Shown one piece after another: positions 25,739-33,793 of a stretch of DNA of 64,000 nt. The notes below the pieces were generated by a model that saw only the letters and a program-made list of their open reading frames with translations, had not been told where the DNA came from and searched no databases. The DNA is taken from contig JAVJOU010000023.1 of the NCBI GenBank assembly GCA_040216635.1, positions 62,001 through 126,000 of the forward strand, written 5' to 3'. The position numbers were made by a program, and so were the translations under genes. The DNA is from UBA1479 sp040216635 (GTDB lineage Bacteria > Pseudomonadota > Alphaproteobacteria > Rhodospirillales > Casp-alpha2). Each line of letters opens with the position of its first letter. Position 1 is the first letter of the stretch.

Positions 25739-26794
25739 ATGGGTAGCGACAAACTGACATTGGCGCACTTCCTGTACGAAGACGTTCGCAACGAACCGAA
25801 AGCGACGGGCGAACTGGCATCGCTGATCAATGACATCGCGGCGGCCTGCAAGGCTGTCTCCAACTTGGTAAACCACGGGGACCTTGCCGGGGACCTGGGC
25901 GGTGCCGTCGGCCAGAATATTCAGGACGAAACCCAGAAGGAACTGGACGTCCTCGCCAACGAAACGTTCATGTCGTGGACCCGCCGGGGCGGGCAGCTGA
26001 CGGCCCTGGCGTCGGAAGAACTGGAAGACCCATACATCATCCCCATGGATGAGCCGCGCGGGAAATACCTGCTGGTTTTCGATCCGCTGGACGGGTCCTC
26101 CAATATTGAAATCAACGGCCCCGTCGGCACGATTTTCTCGATCCTGCGCTCGCCCGATCCCACGCGTCTGGCAACGAAGGAAGACTTCCTGCAGCCGGGC
26201 CGCAATCAGATCGCGGCCGGCTATGTGCTGTATTCAGCCTCGACGACCATGCTGCTGACCCTGGAAGGGAAAGGCGTGGCCAAGTTCATCCTGGATCCCG
26301 GCGTGGGCGAATTCGTGCTGGTCGAGCGCAACGTTCAGGTTCCGGAAAAAGCCAAGGAATTCGCCATCAATGCCTCCAACCAGCGGTTCTGGGAACCCCC
26401 CGTCAGCCGCTATATCGAGGAATGCCTGGCGGGCAAATCCGGGCCGCGCGGCCGTGATTTCAACATGCGCTGGGTTGCGGCCATGGTGGCCGACGTGCAC
26501 CGCGCGATTTCGCGGGGCGGCGTGTTCATGTATCCGGTCGATGATAAATGCCGCGCTAAGGGCGGTCGCCTCAGGTTGCTGTACGAAGCCTCGCCCATGG
26601 CGATGCTGATCGAACATGCGGGTGGGAGAGCGTCCACGGGCCTGCAGCCCATTCTGGACGTCCAGCCGACGGACATTCACCAGCGTATCCCGGTGATGAT
26701 GGGATCACGCGAGGAGGTCGAGATTTTGGATCGTTACCACGCAGAGGCGGAAGCCGCCGCCGCACCCGCAAGCCGGGCGGGCGCCGCGGAGTAG
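25739..26794 (+). CDS. fbp: Class I fructose-1,6-bisphosphatase
   Basis: Protein of 351 residues from ATG 25739 with AAAAGGGA upstream. It hydrolyses fructose 1,6-bisphosphate in gluconeogenesis or the Calvin cycle. The metal and phosphate motifs are intact: SEELEDP, the hallmark DPLDGSSNIEINGPVGTIFSI, RWVAAMVADVHRAISRGGVFMYP and KGGRLRLLYEASPMAMLIEHAGG. It has an Ala-rich C-terminal tail. It is a separate family from the GlpX-like gene 2.7 kb upstream and is probably the working enzyme. Confidence 0.97.
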   Translation: MGSDKLTLAHFLYEDVRNEPKATGELASLINDIAAACKAVSNLVNHGDLAGDLGGAVGQNIQDETQKELDVLANETFMSWTRRGGQLTALASEELEDPYIIPMDEPRGKYLLVFDPLDGSSNIEINGPVGTIFSILRSPDPTRLATKEDFLQPGRNQIAAGYVLYSASTTMLLTLEGKGVAKFILDPGVGEFVLVERNVQVPEKAKEFAINASNQRFWEPPVSRYIEECLAGKSGPRGRDFNMRWVAAMVADVHRAISRGGVFMYPVDDKCRAKGGRLRLLYEASPMAMLIEHAGGRASTGLQPILDVQPTDIHQRIPVMMGSREEVEILDRYHAEAEAAAAPASRAGAAE

Positions 26795-26814
26795 GGTGCC
26801 GCCCCCCGCAGGGA

Positions 26815-27192
26815 TCAGAATTCGTCTTTTACCTGATTGATCAACTGGTGCAGGCCGGCAGCCGGCTGCGGCGCTTCATGCTGCCCGCCGTGGACCTGGG
26901 CGTAGTATTCCAGCATGTGGTGGAATTCTTCGGTCAGGCGACCTTCCTGGATGGCCTCAGGGTCCATGTGCTGGGCGACGAAGGCCGAAAAATTGGCGGC
27001 CGCATGGCGCAGGCCGGCGGAAATGACTTCCGGCGGCAGGCCGCTTTCCAGGCGCGTATTGGCGATATTGATGATCTGATTGGCGATCTGAACGCTTAGT
27101 GTGTGTTCGTCTTCACCATGGTCATGGTCGTGGCCGCAATTCGGGCCATGGACGTGGCCGTGATGGTCGTCGTCGTTGGAATGATCGGCCAT
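26815..27192 (-). CDS. His/Asp-rich small protein of unknown function
   Basis: Protein of 125 residues from ATG 27192 with GGGAG 7 bases upstream. The first 30 residues are a histidine/aspartate-rich, metal-binding-looking run (HHGHVHGPNCGHDHDHGEDEH). The rest, roughly 35-105, is predicted helical: IANQIINIANTRLESGLPPEVISAGLRHAAANFSAFVAQHMDP, a pattern that recalls DUF3144 proteins, although I am not sure of the match. It ends 20 bases from the convergent fbp gene. A nickel, zinc or cobalt storage or delivery role is possible but unproven. Confidence 0.75.
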   Translation of the reverse strand: MADHSNDDDHHGHVHGPNCGHDHDHGEDEHTLSVQIANQIINIANTRLESGLPPEVISAGLRHAAANFSAFVAQHMDPEAIQEGRLTEEFHHMLEYYAQVHGGQHEAPQPAAGLHQLINQVKDEF

Positions 27193-27389
27193 GCCGGGCT
27201 CCCCTGGTTTGTCTCGCCGAACGGCGCTGTGGCGCGTGCTATAGCACATTGACGGGGGATGGGGACAGGGAATGGGAGCCCCCATTCCGCCCGGGGCAGA
27301 AAGACTCCGGTTCATGTTGCCAAATGAGGAACTTAGGCAGTACTTTCGGCAGAACGAATAAGCGCATCGAAACGGGCAAGGAAACAGGT

Positions 27390-28322
27390 ATGAGCGCGGA
27401 TACCGGCACCTACAGGCTGATCACCCGACCCGATTTCGACGGCGTCGTCTGCGGTGCGCTGTTCATGGAGCAAGACATGATCGACACGGTCATGTTCGCC
27501 CACCCCCGCGACATGCAGCACGGCAAGATCGCGGTCTCGTCAGAAGATATCACCACCAACCTGCCCTATGTGCCGGGTGTGCACCTGTGTTTCGATCATC
27601 ACGTCAGTGAATCCGAACGTGTTGGTCCCATGGAAAACCATATCATCGACCCTAAGGCGCCGTCGGCGGCGCGGGTGGTCTATGACCATTACGGCGCCCA
27701 GGAAACGTTCAGTCTGGTCGATCCCGCATTGATTGATGCCGTGGACAAGGCCGATTCTGCCGACTTCACGGAAGAAGAGATTTTGGCGCCCGAGGGCTAT
27801 ACGCTTTTGAACTTCATCCTCGACGGGCGTACAGGGTTGAGCCGCCTGAGCGATTTCGCCATCTCCGAAGAACAGATGATGATCGACATGATGACCTATT
27901 GCCGTCATCACCCGGTTGATGAAATTCTGCAAATTCCCGACGTGGCCGAACGTGTGCGGACCTATATCCTGAATGAAGAATTCGCCGAGATGCAGATCAA
28001 GCGCTGCGCCGAGATCACGAAGAATGTGATCATGGTCGATCTGCGCGGTGAGGACACGCTTTATACGGTCAACCGGTTCCTGGTCTATGCATTGTTCCCC
28101 AAATGCAACATCTCGGTCCATCTGACCAACCTGCCGGATCGCGGCTTGGTCGAGGTTGCCGTGGGTAAGTCGATCCTGGATCGTTCGAACAAAGCCAATG
28201 TGGGTTCTATCTGCCTGAAATACGGCGGCGGCGGGCATGCCGCGGTCGGTACCTGTCAGATCGAGCCGGATCAGGTGGATCGGGTGGCCAAGGAAATCAT
28301 CGCCGAAATCCAGGGCAAATAG
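27390..28322 (+). CDS. DHH-family phosphoesterase (exopolyphosphatase-like)
   Basis: Protein of 310 residues from ATG 27390. DHH motifs: RPDFDGVVCGALF (motif I), LCFDHHVSES (DHH), AVDKADSADF, and the C-terminal DHHA1 signature KYGGGGHAAVGTCQ. Members in alphaproteobacteria are usually named exopolyphosphatase or DHH phosphoesterase; the natural substrate could be polyphosphate, oligoribonucleotide or a cyclic dinucleotide breakdown product. There is no accessory domain. The VOC gene follows after 64 bases. Confidence 0.88.
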   Translation: MSADTGTYRLITRPDFDGVVCGALFMEQDMIDTVMFAHPRDMQHGKIAVSSEDITTNLPYVPGVHLCFDHHVSESERVGPMENHIIDPKAPSAARVVYDHYGAQETFSLVDPALIDAVDKADSADFTEEEILAPEGYTLLNFILDGRTGLSRLSDFAISEEQMMIDMMTYCRHHPVDEILQIPDVAERVRTYILNEEFAEMQIKRCAEITKNVIMVDLRGEDTLYTVNRFLVYALFPKCNISVHLTNLPDRGLVEVAVGKSILDRSNKANVGSICLKYGGGGHAAVGTCQIEPDQVDRVAKEIIAEIQGK

Positions 28323-28386
28323 GTCCGGCCGGCAATCGTTTCACAACACGTTCTCTACAATAAGCTCAGACAGCAAGGAGCCTTCC

Positions 28387-28791
28387 ATGACTGCGCCTTT
28401 TTCCATCGACCGCATCGACCATTTCGTCCTCACCGTGGCGGACGTGGACAAGACCTGCGAATTCTACGAAAAGGCGCTGGGTATGGTTCGTGAAGATTTC
28501 GAGGCCCGGCCGGGCGACGTGCGCTCGGCCCTGACTTTCGGCGGCAACAAGATCAACCTGCATCCCTTTCCCAGCCCCTATGAGCCCAAGGGCGTGAACC
28601 CGGTGACGGGGGCGGGGGATTTCTGTCTGATCACGGATACCCCCATCGCCGACGTCATGGCGCATTTGGAAGGCATCGGGGTCGAGATCGAGGTCAAGCC
28701 GTCCAAGCGCACGGGGGCGAAGGGCGAACTGAATTCCATCTATTTCCGGGATCCGGACGGCAATCTGGTGGAAGTGTCAAACTACGTCTGA
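28387..28791 (+). CDS. VOC (glyoxalase/bleomycin resistance) family protein
   Basis: Protein of 134 residues from ATG 28387, with AAGGAG 6 bases upstream. Two beta-alpha-beta-beta-beta modules of the vicinal oxygen chelate fold: IDHFVLTVADVDKTCEFYEKALGM and FRDPDGNLVEVSNYV. Likely metal ligands are His12 and Glu130 with residues between. Substrate unknown; relatives are often called VOC family virulence protein. Confidence 0.9.
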   Translation: MTAPFSIDRIDHFVLTVADVDKTCEFYEKALGMVREDFEARPGDVRSALTFGGNKINLHPFPSPYEPKGVNPVTGAGDFCLITDTPIADVMAHLEGIGVEIEVKPSKRTGAKGELNSIYFRDPDGNLVEVSNYV

Positions 28792-28805
28792 CGTCGCCTG
28801 GCTGC

Positions 28806-29012
28806 TTAGACTTCCTTGACGCCTGAAATGACGAAGCCCTGGTTCGCCGGATAACGGCGTTCCGCGCGACGGCGTGCTTCATCGACGGTGTGACCCGAAA
28901 ATTCGATGAAATGGGTGTCCGCCCATTCGTCCTTGAAGAACTTGTGGCTGTCGCCGGCGCGCAGGGCGTCCGACACTTCGCTGTTGTAAATTTCAAATTC
29001 AAAGACCGGCAT
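28806..29012 (-). CDS. Small conserved-looking hypothetical protein
   Basis: Protein of 68 residues, MPVFEFEIYNSEVSDALRAG at the start and ending GFVISGVKEV. It is mixed alpha/beta with no signal peptide or membrane segment and normal codon use. A GAG-containing weak ribosome site precedes the ATG. It ends 14 bases from the convergent VOC gene. Function unknown; I do not recognise the family. Confidence 0.7.
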   Translation of the reverse strand: MPVFEFEIYNSEVSDALRAGDSHKFFKDEWADTHFIEFSGHTVDEARRRAERRYPANQGFVISGVKEV

Positions 29013-29170
29013 TGATCGTTCTCACTCGTACCGCGCACCCATCCGGCCTTTCCCGGTAGCGCGCCCTGACGATGGGAACGTTAACCGGGGCCGGTTCTGA
29101 TCTTGGTTTTCTGTGTACGGTGCCTTGCGGTTGAAGGCAGTGACCCATGTCACAAACGCGGGGGGATTTT

Positions 29171-30481
29171 CTAGGTGCCCAGCGCCATGTCCAAGTCCCG
29201 GATCAGGTCGTCGGCGGTTTCCAGACCGACGGACAGACGCACCACGTCCGGCCCCGCACCTGCCGCGATCTGCTGGTCTTCGGTCAGTTGCCGGTGGGTG
29301 GTCGAGGCCGGGTGGATGATCAACGAACGCGTATCGCCGACATTGGCGAGATGGGAAAACAGCTCCACCGTTTCCACGCATTTGATCCCGGCTTCATATC
29401 CCCCTTTGAGCCCGAAGGTGAACACGGACCCGGCCCCTTTGGGCAGATACTTATTGGCCAGCTTGTGGAAGGGGCTGGATTTCAGGCCCGCGTAGGACAC
29501 CCAGGCGACGGCCGGGTGGCCTTCAAGGAATTCGGCGACCTTCCGGGCGTTCTGGACATGCCGTTCCATGCGCAGCGCCAGCGTTTCCGTGCCCGTGATC
29601 GTCAGAAAGGCGTTCATGGGGGCCATGGAGGGTCCGAAATCGCGTAAGGCCACGGCGCGGGCCTTCATGGTGAAGCCGAAGTCGCCGAAGGTCTCGTAGA
29701 AGGTCAGGCCGTGATAGGCGGGATCGGGGGTCGTCATACCGGGGAACTTGCCCGACGCGGCCCAGTCGAAGGTGCCTGATTCGATCACCGCCCCACCCAT
29801 GGAATTGGCATGGCCGGACAGGAACTTGGTGGTCGAATGAACCACGATGTCGGCACCCCAATCGAACGGGCGCAGCAGGTAGGGCGTCGCCAAGGTGTTG
29901 TCGACGATCAACGGGATTCCCGCCGCGTGCGCGATCTCGGCAACCGGTTCCAGATCGACGATCAGGCCGCCCGGGTTGGCCAGGGCTTCCAGGAAGATAC
30001 CCTTGGCGTCCGGATGATCGGCGAGGGCTTGTTTGAAATTGTCCGGGTCGGTCGGATCGACGAAATGACAGGTCCAGCCGAGCTTGTTGAAGGAATGGCC
30101 GAACTGAGTGATCGAGCCGCCATACAGATTCTTGGACGCGATGAAATGGTCGCCTGGCTCCAACAGCGTGAAGAACGTCAGGAACTGTGCCGCATGCCCC
30201 GATGCCGCACAGACCGCCGCGCGCCCGCCTTCCAGGTTGGCAAGGCGTTCCTCCAGCACCGAGACGGTCGGGTTGGTCAGGCGCGAATAGATGAAGCCGA
30301 AGGTCTGCAGGTTGAACAGGTCGGCGGCATGCTCCGCACTTTCGAACACATAAGACGTGTTCTGATGGATCGGCGTGACCCGTGCCCCCGTTTCCGCATC
30401 GGGGCGGGCACCGGCGTGGATCGACCGGGTTTCGAAGCCGAATTCGGGCGGGCCTTTGGGCGTATCGTTTTTCTTCGTCAT
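29171..30481 (-). CDS. metY: O-acetylhomoserine sulfhydrylase (aminocarboxypropyltransferase)
   Basis: Protein of 436 residues from ATG 30481; the longer frame overlaps the upstream gene. Cys/Met-metabolism PLP enzyme that makes homocysteine from O-acetylhomoserine and sulfide. Motifs: ETRSIHAGARPDAETGARVTPIHQNTSYVF, IYSRLTNPTVSVLEERLANLEGG, PLIVDNTLATPYLLRPFDWGADIVVHSTTKFLSGH (PLP-lysine in TTKFLSGH), LIIHPASTTHRQL and VRLSVGLE. It starts 4 bases after the CoA-binding protein gene, forming a three-gene minus-strand operon with it and the enoyl-CoA hydratase. Confidence 0.96.
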   Translation of the reverse strand: MTKKNDTPKGPPEFGFETRSIHAGARPDAETGARVTPIHQNTSYVFESAEHAADLFNLQTFGFIYSRLTNPTVSVLEERLANLEGGRAAVCAASGHAAQFLTFFTLLEPGDHFIASKNLYGGSITQFGHSFNKLGWTCHFVDPTDPDNFKQALADHPDAKGIFLEALANPGGLIVDLEPVAEIAHAAGIPLIVDNTLATPYLLRPFDWGADIVVHSTTKFLSGHANSMGGAVIESGTFDWAASGKFPGMTTPDPAYHGLTFYETFGDFGFTMKARAVALRDFGPSMAPMNAFLTITGTETLALRMERHVQNARKVAEFLEGHPAVAWVSYAGLKSSPFHKLANKYLPKGAGSVFTFGLKGGYEAGIKCVETVELFSHLANVGDTRSLIIHPASTTHRQLTEDQQIAAGAGPDVVRLSVGLETADDLIRDLDMALGT

Positions 30482-30485
30482 CAGA

Positions 30486-31001
30486 TCACCGTTTGGGCCG
30501 CTTGGCGGAAATGACGCCGGAATTGACGCCGCACCAGCCCAATTCGCCGAACAGCCGCCCGTATTCGATCTTGGGGCAGCGGTCCATGATGACGGTGATG
30601 CCCGCGGCTTCGGCCCGTGCCGCCGCCGCATCGTCGCGCACGCCCAGCTGCATCCAGATCACCTTGATGCCCTTGGCGTCCTTCAATTCGATGGCACGGT
30701 CGACGATGCCGCCCGCGTCCTTGGAAGCACGGAACACGTCGACCATGTCGACCGGGCCGGGCACCTCGCCCAATTCCGCATAAACGGTCTGATCCCAGAT
30801 TTCCTTGCCTGCATGGCCCGGATTGATGGGGATAACGGTGTAGCCCTTGCCCAGCAGATATTTCATCGCGAAGTTGGATGGCCGCACCCAATTGGGCGAG
30901 GCGCCGACCATGGCGATGGTGCGCACGGCCTTCAGGACAGTGGCGACCAACGTGTCGTCATAAACAAGGGGAGGGGGAAGGGCTTCGGCCGGGTCGCTCA
31001 C
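30486..31001 (-). CDS. CoA-binding domain protein (YccU-like)
   Basis: Protein of 171 residues starting at GTG 31001, which overlaps the stop of the upstream gene (GTGA) and has GAGGA ahead of it. Rossmann-like CoA-binding domain: VRTIAMVGASPNWVRPSNFAMKYLLGKGYTVIPINPG, VDMVDVFRASKDAGGIVDRAIELK, WMQLGVRDDAAAARAEAAGITVIMDRCPKIEY. Small stand-alone proteins of this kind bind CoA; their role is unclear. A gene of this family is often next to metY in related bacteria. Confidence 0.9.
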   Translation of the reverse strand: MSDPAEALPPPLVYDDTLVATVLKAVRTIAMVGASPNWVRPSNFAMKYLLGKGYTVIPINPGHAGKEIWDQTVYAELGEVPGPVDMVDVFRASKDAGGIVDRAIELKDAKGIKVIWMQLGVRDDAAAARAEAAGITVIMDRCPKIEYGRLFGELGWCGVNSGVISAKRPKR

Positions 31002-31843
31002 GATTGATCCTCTGTGTCCTTGGTCGGGTCCTGCCAGTCGGGCATGGGCTTTTTCTCCAGAAACGCGCCGACGCCGCCCTGGGCGTCCGGGTGCAGCATG
31101 TTTTCGACGATGGTTTCCGTCGCCAGCGCATAGGCGGCGTCCAGGCCTTCCTCGATTTGCTTGTAGAACAGTTCCTTGCCGAACTGGATGGCGCGCGGTG
31201 ATTGCCCGGCGATGGTCCGGGCCAGGTCTTCGGTCGCGCGGTCCAGGCGGTCGGGTGCAACGACGCGGTTGACCAGACCGTATTGCTGCGCCGTTTCGGC
31301 ATCGATGAAGTCCCCGGTATAGAGCATTTCCAGTGCCTGCTTGCGCGGCAGATTGCGGGTCACGGCGACCATGGGGGTGGAACAGAACAGCCCAAGATTG
31401 ATGCCCGAGGTTGCGAACCGGACATCCGCCGCCGCCACGGCAAGATCGCATTGCGCCACCAGCTGGCAGCCCGCCGCCGTGGCGATGCCGTGAACCCGGG
31501 CGATTACCGGCTGCGGAATGCGGGTCAGGGTGGTCATCATGCGGGAGCATTGCTTGAACAGGGATTCGAGCGGTTCACGGCCGTCCATGGCCTTCATTTC
31601 CTGAAGGTCGTGCCCGGCGCAGAAAGCCCGGCCGTTGGCGGCGATCACCACGACCTTGACCGAGCGGTCGTCGGCGATGGCATCAAGCTGGTCCTGCACG
31701 GTCCCCATAAGCTCCGTCGACAGGGCGTTGAACTTATCCGGGCGGTTGAGGGTCAGCGTCGCGACGCCGTCGCGATCGTCGCGCAGCAGGACGCTCTCGT
31801 TATCAATTTGGGTATTGTCGGCTTGGGAATCGCGGTCGGCCAT
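30998..31843 (-). CDS. Enoyl-CoA hydratase/isomerase family protein
   Basis: Protein of 281 residues, crotonase fold. Motifs: VATLTLNRPDKFNALSTELMG, AFCAGHDLQEMK (oxyanion hole) and HGIATAAGCQLVAQCDLAVAAADVRFATSGINLGLFCSTPMVAV. The residues equivalent to the two catalytic glutamates of canonical hydratases are not both present, as in many ECHDC3-like members, so the reaction is uncertain. First gene of the operon ending with metY; divergent from a thioesterase with an operator-like repeat between. Confidence 0.93.
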   Translation of the reverse strand: MADRDSQADNTQIDNESVLLRDDRDGVATLTLNRPDKFNALSTELMGTVQDQLDAIADDRSVKVVVIAANGRAFCAGHDLQEMKAMDGREPLESLFKQCSRMMTTLTRIPQPVIARVHGIATAAGCQLVAQCDLAVAAADVRFATSGINLGLFCSTPMVAVTRNLPRKQALEMLYTGDFIDAETAQQYGLVNRVVAPDRLDRATEDLARTIAGQSPRAIQFGKELFYKQIEEGLDAAYALATETIVENMLHPDAQGGVGAFLEKKPMPDWQDPTKDTEDQS

Positions 31844-31964
31844 GGGTGGGGTTCCTCCGTTATCGTTTCTAAGGCCGGCGGGGCAGGGAAGGCAAGCTTG
31901 GCCGGGGGGCGGGTCGCGGAACCGCGATTATTCATGTTCGAGGCAGGTATGGGCCGGCCGCGCG

Positions 31965-31986
31965 TTGACGTTAACGTAAACGTAAA
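31965..31986. promoter_or_regulatory. ACGT-repeat operator, LiuR/MerR-like
   Basis: TTGACGTTAACGTAAA (31965-31980) contains the perfect palindrome ACGTTAACGT and continues with a further ACGTAAA copy to 31986. It sits in the 183-base gap between the divergent enoyl-CoA hydratase and thioesterase genes, 40 bases before the latter. From memory this resembles sites of MerR-family regulators of branched-chain and fatty acid breakdown (LiuR). No such regulator is in the window. Confidence 0.5.
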
Positions 31987-32026
31987 TTACGGTCAGCGCC
32001 CCCGCAACCCATGTCAGGGCCGTTCC

Positions 32027-32446
32027 ATGCCGGAAATCACTGTCGAAGACTTCAATACCATCATGGAAGAAGAACTTCCCTTTGCCCATGAGGTCGGCAT
32101 GCGTGCCGCCGACATCGGGGACGGAGTGGCGATTTTGCATATGCCGCCGAACGAAAGCCAGCTTCGCCCCGGCGGCACGGTGTCCGGTCCGGCCATGATG
32201 GCGCTTGCCGATGCGGCCATGTATGCGGCGCTGCTGAGCAAGATCGGGCCCGTGAAATTGGCGGTCACGACCAGTTTCAATGCCAACTTTCTATACCGTC
32301 CCGAACCGGTCAATCTGATCGCCGAAGCGGAAATCATCAAGCTTGGCAAACGCTTGGCGGTGATCGAGGTGACGGTTCGTTCCGAAGGTTCCGACGCCGC
32401 TGTGGCCCATATGACGGGGACCTATTCGATCCCGCCCAGAACCTGA
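32027..32446 (+). CDS. PaaI-family hotdog thioesterase
   Basis: Protein of 139 residues from ATG 32027; the open frame upstream is antisense to the enoyl-CoA hydratase and is discarded. Hotdog fold with MPPNESQLRPGGTVSGPAMMALADAAMYAALLS and TTSFNANFLYRPEPVNLIAEAEIIKLGKRLAVIEV. Probably hydrolyses acyl- or aryl-CoA. No convincing Shine-Dalgarno is seen. Shares an intergenic operator-like repeat with the divergent enoyl-CoA hydratase. Confidence 0.88.
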   Translation: MPEITVEDFNTIMEEELPFAHEVGMRAADIGDGVAILHMPPNESQLRPGGTVSGPAMMALADAAMYAALLSKIGPVKLAVTTSFNANFLYRPEPVNLIAEAEIIKLGKRLAVIEVTVRSEGSDAAVAHMTGTYSIPPRT

Positions 32447-32470
32447 TCCAGGGCTGTTGCTGAAATACAG

Positions 32471-32484
32471 GGTATTATAATACC
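32471..32484. promoter_or_regulatory. Perfect 14-base palindrome upstream of rplM
   Basis: GGTATTATAATACC is a perfect palindrome in the 178-base gap between the thioesterase stop and rplM, 141 bases before the rplM start. It includes TATAAT, but no -35-like hexamer is at the right distance on the plus strand. It may be an operator or part of the ribosomal-protein promoter. Confidence 0.3.
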
Positions 32485-32624
32485 GTGTACGTAAGCATCA
32501 GAAAATGTTGCGGTTTTCCGCTTGACTTCGAAACTTTCGATGGCATACTCCGCCGCCTTCGGCCCCCGTGCGCCCGGCGCATGGAATCTTGGGCCGCGAA
32601 AGAATGTTTAAGGAACCTGAACCG

Positions 32625-33089
32625 ATGAAAACCTATTCCGCGAAACCGTCGGATGTCGAAAAGGGTTGGTACGTCGTGGATGCCGAAGGCCTGGTCCTCG
32701 GTCGTCTGGCTTCGGTCATTGCCTCGCGTCTGCGCGGCAAGCACAAGCCGATGTACACCCCGCATATCGACTGCGGCGATCACATCATCGTCATCAATGC
32801 CGAAAAGGTACGCCTGACCGGCAACAAGCTGACGGACAAGAAATACCACTATCACACCGGCTATCCGGGTGGTCTCAAGACCCGCACGGCGGGCGGTATT
32901 CTGGGCGGCGCCCATCCCGAGCGCGTCGTCTACAAGGCCGTCGAACGCATGATCAGCCGTAACCCGCTGGGCCGCGAGCAGATTAAGAAGCTGCACGTTT
33001 ACGCCGGTACCGAACACCCCCATGCCGGTCAGCAGCCGCAGGTTCTGGACGTTGCCTCCATGAACCCGAAGAACAAAAGGAGCGCCTAA
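32625..33089 (+). CDS. rplM: 50S ribosomal protein L13
   Basis: Protein of 154 residues from ATG 32625 with AAGGAA upstream. Standard L13: MKTYSAKPSDVEKGWYVVDA, LGRLASVIASRLRGKHKPMYTPHIDCGDHIIVINAEKVRLTGNK, and PLGREQIKKLHVYAGTEHPHAGQQP. Binds 23S rRNA and is an early assembly protein. It is 3 bases upstream of rpsI, the universal pairing. Confidence 0.98.
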   Translation: MKTYSAKPSDVEKGWYVVDAEGLVLGRLASVIASRLRGKHKPMYTPHIDCGDHIIVINAEKVRLTGNKLTDKKYHYHTGYPGGLKTRTAGGILGGAHPERVVYKAVERMISRNPLGREQIKKLHVYAGTEHPHAGQQPQVLDVASMNPKNKRSA

Positions 33090-33092
33090 TCC

Positions 33093-33575
33093 ATGTCCGA
33101 AGAAGTGAAAACGCTTGAGGACCTCAAGGAAATTACGGGTGCGCCGGACGTCGAAGAAGCCGCTCCTGCCGAGCCGGTGATCGACGAACATGGCCGCTCC
33201 TACGCCACGGGCCGCCGTAAGAACGCCGTCGCCCGCGTGTGGATCAAACCGGGGCCGGGCAAGATCACGGTCAACGGCCGGGATGCGGAACTGTATTTCG
33301 CACGTCCCGTGCTGCAGATGATGATCAAGCAGCCGTTCGAAACGGTCGAACGCCTGGGCCAGTACGATGTGTATTGCACGGTCAAGGGCGGTGGCCTTTC
33401 CGGCCAGGCCGGTGCGGTGCGCCACGGCATTTCCCGGGCACTGACCTATTTCGAGCCGACCTTGCGCGGCAAGCTGAAGTCGGGTGGGTTCCTGACCCGC
33501 GACAGCCGTGCCGTTGAACGTAAGAAGTTCGGCCGCCGCAAGGCCCGTCGTAGCTTCCAGTTCTCGAAGCGTTAA
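33093..33575 (+). CDS. rpsI: 30S ribosomal protein S9
   Basis: Protein of 160 residues. The S9 core starts at SYATGRRKNAVARVWIKPGPGKITVNG and ends with the conserved RKKFGRRKARRSFQFSKR, whose C-terminal Lys-Arg reaches the P-site tRNA. It has an acidic N-terminal extension of about 35 residues, as is usual in alphaproteobacteria. Followed by a strong terminator. Confidence 0.98.
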   Translation: MSEEVKTLEDLKEITGAPDVEEAAPAEPVIDEHGRSYATGRRKNAVARVWIKPGPGKITVNGRDAELYFARPVLQMMIKQPFETVERLGQYDVYCTVKGGGLSGQAGAVRHGISRALTYFEPTLRGKLKSGGFLTRDSRAVERKKFGRRKARRSFQFSKR

Positions 33576-33696
33576 GTCGCAAAACCCGAGCGGCGGTCCA
33601 CTGCCGCGACGGTTGTTTTGCGCGAAACAAAAGCGCTACAGAGCGATGGGGATGGCCGGGTTGGCCATCGCCCGTCCACCCGGACACTATCGAAAG

Positions 33697-33726
33697 AGCC
33701 GCTTCCCAAAGGGGGGCGGCTTTTTT
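33697..33726 (+). terminator. Strong rho-independent terminator of rplM-rpsI
   Basis: AGCCGCTTCCC (33697-33707) pairs over 11 positions (two G-T) with the mirrored GGGGGGCGGCT (33711-33721) around an AAA loop, followed by TTTTTT. It lies 122 bases past rpsI. Confidence 0.9.
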
Positions 33727-33793
33727 CGTGCTGCTCTGTCGGGAAAAGCCGTTCCGCGCTACAATGGCCCCCCCTGGCAAAGGAGTGATGGAC

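Noticed and set aside
29140..29153. CRP/FNR-type site, GTGAC-CCAT-GTCAC, upstream of a minus-strand gene end
   Set aside because: The spacer is 4 rather than 6 bases and it lies past the 3' end of metY rather than in a promoter; it more likely belongs to a transcript end or is chance.
32471..32484. Sigma-70 promoter using TATAAT in the palindrome before rplM
   Set aside because: No -35-like hexamer is found 16-18 bases upstream on the plus strand.
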